Shown here piece after piece: positions 47,905-59,532 of a stretch of DNA of 64,000 nucleotides. The position numbers and the translations under genes are program-made. The notes under the pieces are model-generated. The model was not told the origin of the DNA. It saw only the letters and a program-made list of their open reading frames with translations, and searched no databases. The DNA is from Rhizophagus irregularis. Taxonomy: Eukaryota; Glomeromycota; Glomeromycetes; Glomerales; Glomeraceae. Where the stretch lies: assembly GCF_026210795.1 (NCBI RefSeq), contig NC_089439.1, positions 4,898,001-4,962,000 on the forward strand. Direction: 5' to 3'. Position 1 is the stretch's first letter, and every line of letters starts with the position of its first letter.

Positions 47905-49284
47905 ATGTCTTTATCTATGTCCTTACCTAATTTAAATCCAGACATTCTTCTTGAGATTGTCAGGGAGTTAAAAGATAATAGAGGTAGTTTGTTCAACTTC
48001 CTTTTTGTAAATAAATTTTTCTGTGAAGTCGCTGTATCAGTTCTCTGGAGAAATCCATTTAGATATAAGGTCAATAGTTATTCAATCATACAAACTTATA
48101 TTAAACTTTTTAATGAAGAGGAACGGGATGAAATTGATGAATTCTATAATGAACAAGAAAAGCCACTTCATTTTCAATATGGAAAATATTTAAAAGTTTT
48201 TAAGCTTGAAGAAATAAAGAATGCAATAGGATCATGGTATGATAAGATTGAACAAGAGGATCATATAGGAGGAGATTACAATCGATATGAAGAATGTATC
48301 ATGAAATCAATTATGAGACAATGTCAAACATTAGATTGCTTGGAATGGCATGTACGTTTTATGAATGAAGATTTATTAAAAATTATGCAAGATAAAATTA
48401 AGGATTTGAAATATTTTATAATATGTTACTATAATAGTTATGATTATAGAGAAGAGAAACGAAATATTTTTGGTTATTTAAAAAATCACAGTAAAAATAT
48501 TTCAAGTTTAATAATAGAAAATATGTGTGATGATGAAATTGCAAAAAAAGAATTGGTTTCTTTTATTGAATTACAAAATGATCTGAATGAATTCATTCTT
48601 AAATATACGGGAAAAAATTATGAGTATAAAGTTCTAATCACAAGCACATTAGAATTTCAAGCTAATAATTTAACTAAGGTGATAATAATTGAAGTGGATT
48701 TTAGCGACATATCATTTGATATTATTGATAAGTGTATTAATTTAAAATTATTAATATTAAGATCTAACAAAGGGTTAAAATCTAATGAGATGGATTCATA
48801 TACTCCATTTAAAAATCTTAAAGTATTGGATTTAAGTTATAATGATTGGTCATCTGAAGTAACTATTTTGATTATTAAAAAAGCAGGAAAGAGTTTAACT
48901 TCTTTGACAATTGGAGAAAATAATATTAAGCAAGCAATTAATGATGATACTTTGACTGCTTTGACAGATTCTTGTCCAAATATTTATTCTTTATCAATTT
49001 CCAAAACTTCTAGGAAAAGCGTTGAAATGGTTCTATCATATCTTAAATATTTAAAATTAATTACTTTACAATTATTTCAAATTGAAAATAAAGGAACGGT
49101 TATGAAATCTAAAGTTCTTTTAGATTACATAAAAAATGAAAATTCTCTATTTAAATTGGGATTAGGTAAAAATGACAAGTATTGGGATAGTTATAATAAT
49201 GTACGTAAAAATTTTGAAAAAATTTTGAAAGAGCATAATATTAGGTTGATTGTATATAACCCAGAATATAAGATCGGATTATAA
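47905..49284 (+). CDS. F-box / leucine-rich-repeat protein, 459 aa
   Basis: A single intact exon. Residues about 8-50 form an F-box: NLNPDILLEIVRELKDN, then FLFVNKFFCEVAVSVLW and RNPF, as in F-box proteins of these fungi. F-box proteins bring substrates to SCF ubiquitin ligases through Skp1. The C-terminal two thirds have degenerate leucine-rich repeats, e.g. KNLKVLDLSYNDWSSE, KSLTSLTIGENNI and CPNIYSLSISKTS, likely the substrate-binding part. ATG 47905 is followed three codons later by a second Met; both are possible starts. It lies alone in the spacer of the inverted duplication, convergent with the OTU relic. AATAAA-like signals follow at about 49331 and 49379. The substrate is unknown. 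Confidence 0.88.
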   Translation: MSLSMSLPNLNPDILLEIVRELKDNRGSLFNFLFVNKFFCEVAVSVLWRNPFRYKVNSYSIIQTYIKLFNEEERDEIDEFYNEQEKPLHFQYGKYLKVFKLEEIKNAIGSWYDKIEQEDHIGGDYNRYEECIMKSIMRQCQTLDCLEWHVRFMNEDLLKIMQDKIKDLKYFIICYYNSYDYREEKRNIFGYLKNHSKNISSLIIENMCDDEIAKKELVSFIELQNDLNEFILKYTGKNYEYKVLITSTLEFQANNLTKVIIIEVDFSDISFDIIDKCINLKLLILRSNKGLKSNEMDSYTPFKNLKVLDLSYNDWSSEVTILIIKKAGKSLTSLTIGENNIKQAINDDTLTALTDSCPNIYSLSISKTSRKSVEMVLSYLKYLKLITLQLFQIENKGTVMKSKVLLDYIKNENSLFKLGLGKNDKYWDSYNNVRKNFEKILKEHNIRLIVYNPEYKIGL

Positions 49285-49961
49285 AGTTATGGATTATTAC
49301 ATTTATTTACTATTTCATATTGTATGAGAATAAATTGTTAGTCAATAATTTAACTATGCTTTTTTATTGTTGAAAGAAATAAAATCTATATTGAAATAAA
49401 GCATATTTACTATATTTGTAGTTTGCAATATAAAGAAATAAAATTAAGCTATGATATATAGAAAAATTTTAAAAAATCTATTACGACATTTTCATACAAG
49501 TATTCATAATCTAAATATTATTTATGTCCAATGTTTTTATGGAAATTTAACTATTAAATTTGGTAATACAATTTAACAAAATATCAGTTGATGATGCGAA
49601 GCAAATGTCTAAGTCTCCTCATTATTAAAAAAAAAAATTTATTTTTGTTAAGACTTAAGACTGCGGTGGGAACATAGTTTACTACGGCGGGCGTAGAGCT
49701 AGCTTTACAGCGGATATACTTGTCTATCATTTGCCAAAATTAATGTTAATTCCGGAAAAATGATCAACATTCAACATTCCGATCAAAAGATAGCCCATAT
49801 GATAAATGAATCAGAAAAAAATTTTTTTAAAATATAACCAATTAATCGGTTTAAACCGGTCGAATATAACCGAATATTCGGTTAAACCGGTTTAAATATA
49901 ACCGGTTTACATTCGATTATATCGTTTCAAATTGGTTTAAAACCGGTCTAATCAAGTGTTC
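49285..49961. other. Intergenic DNA with ACCGGTTTAAA repeats
   Basis: At 49840-49950 there are about six GGTTTAAACCGG/ACCGGTCGAATATAACCG-like strings in both orientations, possibly a worn MITE. No gene. Confidence 0.45.
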
Positions 49962-51570
49962 CTTCTTGATAAATAATATCTTGTTCAAAGATTTGTTGTT
50001 GTAAATAGAATTGTGCATGCACCATTAACTCAATCATCACAACTAATTACAACTCGATATTAATTTTTTCATTTCCAAATGCTATTAAAGATGCACTGTT
50101 AAAAAAACAGTTTCCATTAGGAGTTGTTCTAACGCAAATATGATTTTTATGTTTATTTGGATGGGAGTAGCTTCATGGCTTCATAGTCTTGCTCATTATC
50201 ATTCCAATCTTCATTAATAATAAAATCATTAGGTAATATATTAATACTGTCAAATTGAGTACCATATTTAATGACTTCGTAAAGAGCAATGTCTTTTTTT
50301 TTTAAGAAAATGAAAAATATAATATAAAATATTTGTAGTGATAGTAGAATCCATTATATTTATTTTTTTTTAATTGTTACAAGATATTTATAGATAACAT
50401 AAGTAGATAAATTAATAGATCGATAATACTTTTTTAACCCTTTTAACCCTTTTTTGGTCTTAACTTTTCATTCTCATGAACATCAAAATCTGTTACTAAA
50501 TATGTAACTTTCATACTATTATGGTATAATGATAATAAGGGTTGGTTTTTCATGATGATCTCTTTAGATTTGTTATTTTAATATGTTACAAGAAATTAAA
50601 AAAAGAAATTTGACATTTTTTTAACACATCACCTGTCAACTGCTTTATCTTTCAATAAATTAAGTATTTTTATTTTTTTATTTTCTTTATTCATTTTCTT
50701 GAACTTGGATTACAACATTTTTGATTCATTTCATTAACTGTTATTATTTTATTTACTTATATTTAATATGAGGTTCTATGAGTTATTGCTTAAATATTGT
50801 TCCCTGACCTCTATAAACACGACTCGTCGACTCGTCGACTCGTTATTGCTATTTGCCGATCATACTATCACATGGTTGTAATTTTCAGATTCTTTTGTGT
50901 TCCAGCCAGGAAGGTCCGTTAAAAGTAATATTGTATCCATTTACATATAAGAAAAATAATTTATTTCTTATGGAGTACGTGGTTAAATAGATGAATTCTT
51001 TTGTATTCATTTTTATCTTTAACTACATCTTTACTTTCATCTTTACTTTCAATTTCATTATTATCTTTAATTTATTTTCAATTTTACTAACTAACCCTCA
51101 GGTGTATGGTCGAATATATAAATGGAATGAAAAGTTAATTCAATTTTTTAAGAAAAAAAAAATGTAACTTTAAACTACGGCGATTTTACAAAATAAAATT
51201 TTTTTAAGTAAAAAAAGTAATACTAACTTACTACTAGTAATTATAAATAGCTTTTCAACTATAACGATTAAGCCAATTCAACTATGGGATTCTTATGATT
51301 TTTTTCATTTTTCCTTAATTTTTTGTATAATTTCTTATAGATTTTCTTTCCTTAAAGAGTAAAATCAATTGGTTTAAATTTTATTTTTTACGTACATCTT
51401 CATCTATTTTTTTTTATATTATTGGCATGGTTTTTTTTGATAGTCATCAATTTTTTTAGTCTTCAATACTTTCGTTGCCTTCAATACTTTTGTGTTCTAT
51501 TTTGTAATCAACACTGTCAACACCTATTTTGCGGTCAGCCTTTTTGACCGGCAATTTTTTCATCTTGTGG
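49962..51570 (-). pseudogene. Relic of an OTU-type cysteine-protease-like gene (right-arm copy)
   Basis: Reading down from 51570: MKKLPVKKADRKIGVDSVDY, later pieces homologous to the left-arm relic (LSLYHNGMKVTYLVTDF), EVIKYGTQFDSINILPNDF, then NEDWNDNEQDYEAMK. After one frame change comes CVRTTPNGNCFFNSASLIAF, the GNC block of OTU-fold cysteine proteases with the would-be catalytic Cys. OTU enzymes remove ubiquitin; OTU-like domains also occur in mobile-element proteins. Stops and frame changes show that it is dead. The inverted-duplication boundary falls within this gene at about 50213, so the right arm keeps the part that the left arm lacks. Confidence 0.6.
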
Positions 51571-53285
51571 TTTTTTTTCTTTTTAAAGAAAAAGTAAGCC
51601 AATCAATAGTGGCGTCTTTTTTTAATGAAAATAAATAAGAAGTTTTTTATTCTCTACTATTCATAATATTACATTTAAATTTATCATTACACAAGGTTAT
51701 CACAACATAAAAGGCTGAAACTTTATTTTACAATAAATATATGGACATTACAGTTAAAAAAAAAATGACTTTTTTTTTGATTGTTGAATTATAGTTCTAG
51801 AATAGTACTTTATTTATTATTAAAAAAATTGAAACTGTGAAGTTATTAAGTTAATACGAAATACTATTCAGTTTATCCTTTTTTGATTGTAATATTTTTA
51901 GACAATAAAACATTCTTTTTTGATTGTTAAATTTTTGGACAATCAATGTATTCCTTATTTGATTGTGAAATATTAAATAAAGTTTTGTTCAACATTTAAA
52001 CTGTTACTAATCATATAATCAAATGTGTAAAACTTCTCTAAGGAAGGGTAAAATTGATCACGTGATAGAAATGGCATAGATTAACTTTTTATCATTATTT
52101 TAAGCCAAAAAAAAAAAAATGTATAAATACTGTATTGAAGAATTTTTCTTTCTTTTTTTTTAAAAAAAAAATGGACATACCAAAACCTAAGCAAACAAAA
52201 AAGACACAAACAAACCAGATAAAAACGAAATCGATAAAAAAGAGATCGACAAAAAAGATAAAAATAGTGCGTATTAATTTTTTTTTTAAAAAAAAAAATC
52301 TTTTTTTGCTAAATTCTTTTTTTTTTAAAAAAAAATTTCTTGTTAGATTGATAATGAGATTATAAAATTTATGAATGAAAATAAAAATGAACGTAACCTA
52401 TATATAAGGGCTAGTAAAGAAATCAATAAAGGATTTACCTCGAAACAAATTCGTCAGCGGTAAATATATATTTATTATATAAATTTACTTAAATTTTCAA
52501 AATCTATTTTTTTTTTCATAACGATAAATTTTTTTTTTCATGTTATTTATAGTTGGATTAGTAAACTCGATCCACTTCGTAAGTAAATTTTACCTAATTT
52601 AAAGTTCTTAATTTGATTTTAATATTATCTAAATTTTTCTTTTTAGTTTGTCACGAGAAACTTTGTGAGGATGAAGAATTATACATTATCGAATGGGTTG
52701 AAAAATATAAAAATAAACATCCATCTAATGTTATTACTAACTGGAAACAATTAGTTTTAGATTTGAACAATAAATTTGGTAAAATGAGATCAGAAAATAA
52801 AGTGAAAAATCATTATTTCTTAAAAGAAGGTCGAGAAAAACTACAGGGACAACTACCTTCGAAAGATGATGCATCATCTTTCCCTCAAGATAGTAATTCT
52901 CCAAAAAGCGTACCATCTTTCCTTCGAGATAACAATGTCCCAAAAATCGGGTCATTTTATCCTCAAGATGATAATGCCTCAAAAAGCGCACCATTTTATC
53001 CTCAAGATAATAACGTTCTAAAAAGCGTATCATCTATTAATAACATTCAAGAAAGAAAAGTTTCTGAAAAGATGAAAATCAGAAGTTTGTTAATTTAGTA
53101 AAATACACTCCAATTAGTATAAAAACAATCACATGTTATATTATCATATTATATTAAACTTATATATTTTAAATCGACAAAAAATACAAAGTGATGAAAA
53201 TTGAAAAATAAGAAACAAAAAAGTTAATTAATAATTATTTTGAAGTAAGAATTATCATTTTTTAACATCTGAGAAAATAAGTATA
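50213..53285. repeat. Right arm of the large inverted duplication
   Basis: The partner of 40355-43697 in opposite orientation. The outer end is ACATCTGAGAAAATAAGT. It lacks the MITE of the left arm and has a roughly 50-bp insertion near 51850-51895. Confidence 0.9.
52171..53098 (+). CDS. Myb/SANT-like protein, four exons, 228 aa (right-arm copy)
   Basis: Exons 52171-52266, 52347-52459, 52553-52578 (26 nt) and 52647-53098 total 687 nt with no frame break. The start MDIPKPKQTKKTQTNQIK is basic. IDNEIIKFMNENKN and KQIRQRWISKLDPL make the first SANT-like half across the micro-exon. HEKLCEDEELYIIEWVEKYK and WKQLVLDLNNKFGKM make the second. The tail has four repeats of about 16 residues of the kind SFPQDSNSPKSVP / FYPQDDNASKSAP. 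The gene is the inverted paralogue of 40570-41418, and both frames are open, so selection or very recent duplication is implied. Both first introns consist mostly of T and A runs. Confidence 0.78.
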
Positions 53286-53780
53286 GTTTTGTTAGCCCAG
53301 AGCATAGCGAAGGACTATATGTTCTAGTTGTTCGCCTGCAAAATTATCTTGATCGGTTAATTGGCCATGTGATAATCCACCTATTTTAACTTGTATACTT
53401 TCGATCATTTATTAGAATTTACATTAAATTTATTTCTTTGTAAAAAAGTACTAAATAGAATTTTATTGTTTTCTAAAAATGAAACATATTTGTATGATCT
53501 TTTAACAATACATAATAAAGCACAGTGTGAAATACATATCACCCGTAGGGATGACTGATATGTTACTCTCCATTCTTATGCATGCCACCCAAGATCATGC
53601 CTAATTTTAGCAATTTTTTAAATAATTAACGTGTTATTTTTATACATAACTGATATTTTAACCCACCCTTTTTACTGGCAAAAATAATGGTAATAGGCTG
53701 CATAATAATATATATTTAATAACCGTAGATTGTTTTCTATCGTCATACTAATATAATTTGCTCATTATTCTTTATAAAAA
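53286..53780. other. Intergenic DNA outside the right arm
   Basis: No gene is supported. At 53530-53560, ACATATCACCCGTAGGGATG is followed by GACTGATATGT, a small imperfect palindrome. Confidence 0.35.
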
Positions 53781-53939
53781 ATGTCAGGACCACTAATCAC
53801 TCAGCAGATTGATAATATTATTAAGGAGCTTATAAAAGTGTTGGACTATCTTCCTCACCTTTGTGAAATGATTCGTGAAAAAGTCAATGAACAATATTTA
53901 TTCTACAGATTTTTTACTTCAAATCAAATCTGTCAATAA
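53781..53939 (+). CDS. Small hypothetical ORF, 52 aa
   Basis: ATG follows TTTATAAAAA. The peptide MSGPLITQQIDNIIKELIKV continues LDYLPHLCEMIREKVNEQYL and is predicted helical and amphipathic. A diverged copy with stops lies at about 54070-54250 together with its 3' flank, so the piece was duplicated in tandem at about 280 bp. No family is recognised. It may be one exon of a longer gene. Confidence 0.35.
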   Translation: MSGPLITQQIDNIIKELIKVLDYLPHLCEMIREKVNEQYLFYRFFTSNQICQ

Positions 53940-54069
53940 AGATACCGTCATTATTTACAATTAATTAATTATTTATTTATTCGTTTTATTCATTTACTTG
54001 GGTTTTACTATAATTTAGTTTGAAAAACGTATTAAATAAAAATATCATAAAATAGAACTCAACCTTTCG

Positions 54070-54250
54070 TTACACAGGTTGACAATTCTGTTAAAGAGTT
54101 TATGAAAGAGTTTTGAGTTTGGACAGTCATCCAACCTTTATGTGAAGATTAATGAAAAAATTAATAAACAATATAATACAATTTATACTTCAAAACATTT
54201 GTTATTTATTCATTTATTCATGTATTTGGTTCTATGATAATTTAGTTGGA
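54070..54250 (+). repeat. Diverged tandem copy of 53781-54000
   Basis: CAGGTTGACAATTCTGTTAA matches CAGATTGATAATATTATTAA. AACAATATAATACA and the TTATTTATTCATTTATTCAT flank also match. The frame is interrupted by stops. Confidence 0.5.
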
Positions 54251-54900
54251 TAAGTAAACTCTATACAAATCGTAAGTATACTGTAACTTACATTTATATT
54301 GCTCTTTTAACAAGGGGAAAAGGAGGAACAATGAAAATAATCATTGCAACACATTTCTCTGATTATTTTTGCAAACAAGGAAGGAGGAACAATAATAATA
54401 ACCTTCGTAACAGTTTGTAACAGATATCATCGCACAACTTTTCCATCTATCATTAGCCGCAGTACCACAGTAATGACTTAATACGAGGCCCATCAAAATG
54501 GAACCGCCACACCTCTTAATTTCCAGAAGCGGTTTAGCTCAGCCTGCTTAACTAAATTGACTAAACCATTAAAGTGGAATCTTAAAGAAAAAAAAATAAA
54601 TAAAAATTCATCCCACTAACTAGTACTTATTTTTCTTTCACTAAAAGTGCCACACGTAAATGTTGTCGGGTATGGAAGTGTGTATAGGGAATTACAGCTG
54701 TATTGTTAGATTTTATAAAATGCTAAAGGAGTATGAGGCTGCTACCTTGATAATATCAGGCATAATATCAAGTGACGCGACATTTTTTAAAAGTGTGATT
54801 ATGATCAAGGATCGTGATGCAGGGTCGATAGTGGTGAAATATTAATTTGATTATGATGTGATTGTACTGTATCTGTATCAATATTCATATCAAAAGTATA

Positions 54901-55069
54901 CAGTCAACTCTTGATATAACGAACTCGAAATTTCCAAACACGTGACATTTAACTAAACAAATACGTCAAATATTCCAGATCAGCCAATTAAATTTTTTGA
55001 ATTCTTCTCTATAATTTTATAGCGAATTTGAGATGAAAACCTGAGGTTTGCTATAATGAGAGCTGACTG
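54901..55069. mobile_element. pogo/Tigger-like MITE, 169 bp
   Basis: Ends CAGTCAACTCTTGATATAAC and, inverted, CAGTCAGCTCTCATTATAGC, with TA on both sides. This end type and the TA duplication are known for pogo/Tigger MITEs. The small 61-codon frame at 54660 lies just outside and is not supported as a gene. Confidence 0.75.
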
Positions 55070-56580
55070 TAATTGATTTAAAATTTTTGTCTTACTAGAT
55101 ATTTTGAATCCTATGTTGTTGGGTGTTATCTACTATTTGGACGACGCGCTTCCTGATTCTATAATGTTGTTTTTTATACAGTAGAGAGGAGCGATTATCT
55201 CACAAATTAATGTAATAAGTGTTTTTAAAATAATCGTAAGAATCTCCAATAAAATCCAAGGCGAAAGGTTTTAATCTTAATTTTTATTCTTTTTACGATA
55301 ATTTCTATTATTAATTCTTTTTCTCTTCCTCTGAAAGGAGAAGGATTAAATGTTTTATGAATTTCCAAATTAATATATATAGTATATTTTAATGCCAAAC
55401 GTAAATATTGTCAAGTTGGAAATGTTAAACTTATTTCTATAAAAAGAAACTATTGTAGGTTTTTGTAAATTAAACACTTTACTTAATGTGAAAAAAATTA
55501 TAGATTTATTTTTTAGGTACATTTTTGTTTTAGCGATCTCTTATTGAAAATGTAAGTAAATTTTGGTTTTTTAATTTATTTTTTTCATCTTTAGTACTAA
55601 TTCATTTATTTAGAGTTTGTCTCATTTTAGCCTTTAAGCGTGTTGGAATTTGGTGGGTAAGTTACTAGGTTTCCTTATTTTTTTTTTATGTTTACAGTAA
55701 CGAAATTTATTAATAGTTTGAACTTTCTTTTTAAGATATGGTCTAGACACATGGGAATTTGGTGAAAAATCAGCTTAAATACTTAGATTTAGATATCCTA
55801 GTCACCTAACCTTTATATTCACAGGAAATATCAAGAAGTTATTGAAAAGATTAGGAAACAAAGATAAGAAGAAACAGGACGTGGGATTTTGGCTAATCAG
55901 CTGGAATACTGCTGGACTCAGGAATTTTTTTTCTAGACGAGTTTGAAGGTGGGAACTTACACATTTTTTTAAACCATTTTTTTTTAACGAAATACTTACT
56001 AACGTTTTGTTTCTTAGCAAACTCATACTTGTCTTAAAAAATTGCGCGACATCTATCAAGATACTGATCATACTTAAATGATAAAATCTTTGTGATGACA
56101 ATTTGGCATTTTATTTTAAGCAAAGGTTATGACGGTACATTATGAAGATCATGAAACAATTAGAAGTGATGTCATTTATTTACCATATATTCATTATTTG
56201 TATATTAATTAGCTTATAGGTACAAAATGAATGATGTGTTAATATTTATTTTCATTAAGTATGTATAGTATTTTACTTATTAAACATTTTTCTATATATG
56301 TGAATTGACATCAAAATATTTTCTCTTTTTATTAACAAAAATTTGGAAAGATATACATAACATCTGCATACAGCAGTGGAATAATTATATGTTTATATTT
56401 TTTAAGGGGCTGTGTTACGTTAAACAAACTATTTCATAAGAGAATTCATATCTAACATTAATATGGTGATTAGCAAGAAGATGTAGTAATCACTTACCTA
56501 CCAATGATGAAATTCAATCACGTAAATAAAAGAAAAAATGTTGAACCTAACACTAGTAATATTATACTTCTCAAGATGAA
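55070..56580. other. Gene-free DNA
   Basis: Short frames only (for example minus strand 55802-56101, mostly Ser/Leu/Phe without motifs). Nothing is supported. Confidence 0.4.
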
Positions 56581-57048
56581 ATGGCCAATAGAATTTTAGA
56601 TTTTTTCAATGATAATAAGGTTGTTGATGAGGTAGACGTTGAAGATTTCCAGAATTTTGATGTAACTTAATATAGAGAAGAAGCAAACAGAAAATTTTTA
56701 TTGAAAAGTTTGTTAGATAAAATGTCCGGAAAGATATCAATTAATTTATACCGATCGGTTATCGAGCTTGCGCTTCTATGTGATAAGTACAACAATAACT
56801 ACAATGATGATGACGATAACGACGATGATGGCGAATCCTCGAAGAGAGAAAAAAAGGTCATTGAAAGAATTAAAATCGGTTATGATCAGTACACTTAGAG
56901 CATCTTCTATTTTAAAAATTTCGAAAAGATTTATTTTATTGTTAGTAAATGCAAGAAATATGGTTTGGAAATTACAAAGTTCAACCTACTTTTTGGAGAT
57001 TATTGGTTAATTTTCCGTAACATTAAAATTTTATATTTTATATTTTAG
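56581..57048 (+). pseudogene. Hypothetical ORF broken by two in-frame stops
   Basis: The frame from MANRILDFFNDNKVVDEVDV stops at TAA 56668, reopens as YREEANRKFLLKSLLDKMSG, has an Asp/Asn-rich run, meets TAG at about 56896, and continues SIFYFKNFEKIYFIVSKCKK to TAG at about 57048. The single frame across both stops argues for a once-open gene. No family is recognised. Confidence 0.4.
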
Positions 57049-57984
57049 TATCCAAATATTTGTAAAGAACTATCAATCATTGACTTGTATTTTAATAAAA
57101 TCCTTATGTAAAAGATAGCCAAAGCAAAGACGATGTGGACGAGAGTGTTAAATTCAACGGTATGTTTGTAAGTTACAGTATCTTAATCCGTTGAAAGGAT
57201 ACGGGAAAATGCACAATTCCGCAACACTAAAAGTATGATTTGGATACGGGATTTACAGGGAATTTATACGGATTTACTTGATTCTGAATTTACTATTTAT
57301 ATAATCTTCCATTAATTAAATTAGTCAAAATCGTTAGATTTAAGATATCCTCAATGATGAACCATTTTCTCTGAATGCTGCCATCGTACTTACTTTAAAG
57401 CATAAATCTTACAGTTATTACAATTATTCATATTATCACGTTCTCTTCATTATTTCATACATTATTTTTTTGTCACTATTTCGTATATTATTCTTTCATT
57501 TCTTTTTTGATACTATGATGTTAAGAGAATATTAGACAAATAAAAATATATAAATGGAATAAACGTTCTGTAAATATAAATTCATGTATAATGTAATATT
57601 TTATTTATTCACATGAGTGTAAAAATACTTACCCAAAGAACTTGTTTAGTAATATTACTATTTCTTGCAAGAATAAACTAACCTTTTTTTTACAGATCAT
57701 ATTGCATACGTATTAATAAAATTTCCAAAATTCAAATGATTCATAAACATTAAATTAAAAATTTTGGGTTTATCTATTATTCGGTAAAACCATTATTATT
57801 TTCATTTTCTTTCATTTTATTCCATTTCCTTTTTTTTTTAGAAAATGTTTTTTTATTCATGAATTTGGTAAAAATGATGTGAAAAACTCCTGTAAAAAGC
57901 AACGTCAATTGATATTGACGTCATTTAACTCATTAATTATATAATCTTTTAACAACTTTAATTTTTTTTTATATGATAGGGCAC
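57049..57984. other. Gene-free DNA
   Basis: A+T-rich; no gene, RNA or repeat identified. Confidence 0.4.
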
Positions 57985-59060
57985 TTTTACTTACAGCTCA
58001 GCCGATATTAAAACATTGAATCAAGCAATGATTTAGGATGTGCCTTTTGGGATATTCTGTTTGTATTTAAAATTTTTGGTAATTTAGCTTAAAATAATGA
58101 TATATTAAATTTTTTAATTTTAAAATATAAAGGATATTTATGGAAATGAAACAACAAATGAAATTCTCCTTTCAAAAGTTCGTAATGAAGTATTTCTTTC
58201 ATTTTCAAAATTTGGCATTGCGAATAGTGAATTTAAAGGTATGTCGGGTACACTATAGAATACGTTCATAAAGCTTGCAAAATCTTGTAGACCCATTAAA
58301 GACACTGTCGGCAATCTAGCAGAACTTGTTAAAGAAGGAAAAATCAAATATATTGGTCTTTCTGAATGTTCCGCAGAAACTCTTCGACGTGCTTATAAAG
58401 TGTATCCTATTGTCGAAGTCCAAGTAAGTATAACAATTTTTATTTATAATATTGTCATTATTTTAACGTTCAAATGACTAATATTAACCATATTAAAAAT
58501 TATTTTTTAAGATTAAATATAGTTTCTTGGATTCTTGATATTGAAACAAATGGAATTATGTAAGCTTACCCTGAATTAGGTAGCTTATAGCCTACTTAGA
58601 CGCAGATTTCTAACCGTATTATCATTTTGATTTCTAAGTAATTTTACAAAATGTATGCATATGTATATTTTTTTTAGGAAAATATAAGTCTATTGATGAT
58701 AAAATTTATTCCACATTTTCAGGGTGACAATAAAAATTTTGGAAATTGGATATAAATTTAATGAATTTGTGGGGGAAAAAGGCGTAACTTCAGGAAATTT
58801 AGTTTATCTTGGATTCTAGCTCAGGTAAATATTAACCTTAAAAATTTATTACATTTTAATATCATAACATTTTATAAACTATAATATTTTATATACTTTT
58901 TACATGAAAATAATATGCTTGTTATTCTTGGTATAAGAAAAATTAAACATTTGAAAGAAAATATTGAAACAGCAGTATAAGTTAATTTCAGTTCTGAAGA
59001 ATTATCTGAAATTAGGAAAATTATTAATTTTATTGACATTGTAGATAATGACATTTATAT
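57985..59060 (+). pseudogene. Aldo-keto reductase, decayed
   Basis: Pieces in order and on one strand: ADIKTLNQA then DLGCAFWDI (about 57995-58065), DIYGNETTNEILLSKVRN (58130), [20 protein letters not shown] with [19 protein letters not shown] (58290-58420), ILDIETNGIM (58535), GVTSGNLVYLGF (58780) and VNFSSEELSEIRKIINFI (58980). This is the order of aldo-keto reductases of the yeast YakC type: the active-site Tyr in the DIYG segment, the conserved [13 protein letters not shown] strand and the C-terminal helix. Stops, frame changes and gaps between pieces show that it is dead. Some gaps begin with GTAAGT and are old introns, so it is not a processed copy. These enzymes reduce aldehydes with NADPH. 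Confidence 0.75.
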
Positions 59061-59516
59061 GAAGGTAGGAAATAATAATTATTTGTATATATATTTGCCT
59101 TTTATATTTATTTACAACGAATTAATATTTTCCTTATACAAAAAAACAAATATAATACGACTTTGGATTTGTAAAAAAGACCGCCCTCAATTATAACTTA
59201 TTTTAATCAACCGAAATTATTTTATAAAATTCAATAAATTCAAAATTACTATGTGAAGATTTTCATGTTAAAACAATAAAAAGATATTATTGGGCGTTTT
59301 TTATAAAACTAGTAACGATTTTGTTGATCATTTGTTGATCATTTATTTTAAATTTATTATAAATTTTGTCACGAGATTTTCTATGGAAATCATTTCTCAA
59401 TTTGTTATTAAAACACCTGCTGAATTGCCTCGAAATTGAAAATCATTTCCCTTTTTATAAAAAAATTTCCTTTTTGGTAAAAAACTCTCAGATTAATCTT
59501 ATATAACTTTATGTAA

Positions 59517-59532
59517 ATGTCAATGACAATGT
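59517..59532 (+). repeat. Left 16-bp target duplication of the retroelement
   Basis: ATGTCAATGACAATGT, repeated exactly at 61479-61494 after the poly(A) tail. Confidence 0.9.

Noticed and set aside
54660-54845. 61-codon ORF with ATG
   Set aside because: The composition is ordinary, with no motif, no splice partners and no second copy; not enough to call a gene.
55802-56101. 99-codon minus-strand ORF
   Set aside because: Ser/Leu/Phe-rich without a domain. The other strand has a short Lys-rich frame of equal weak quality.
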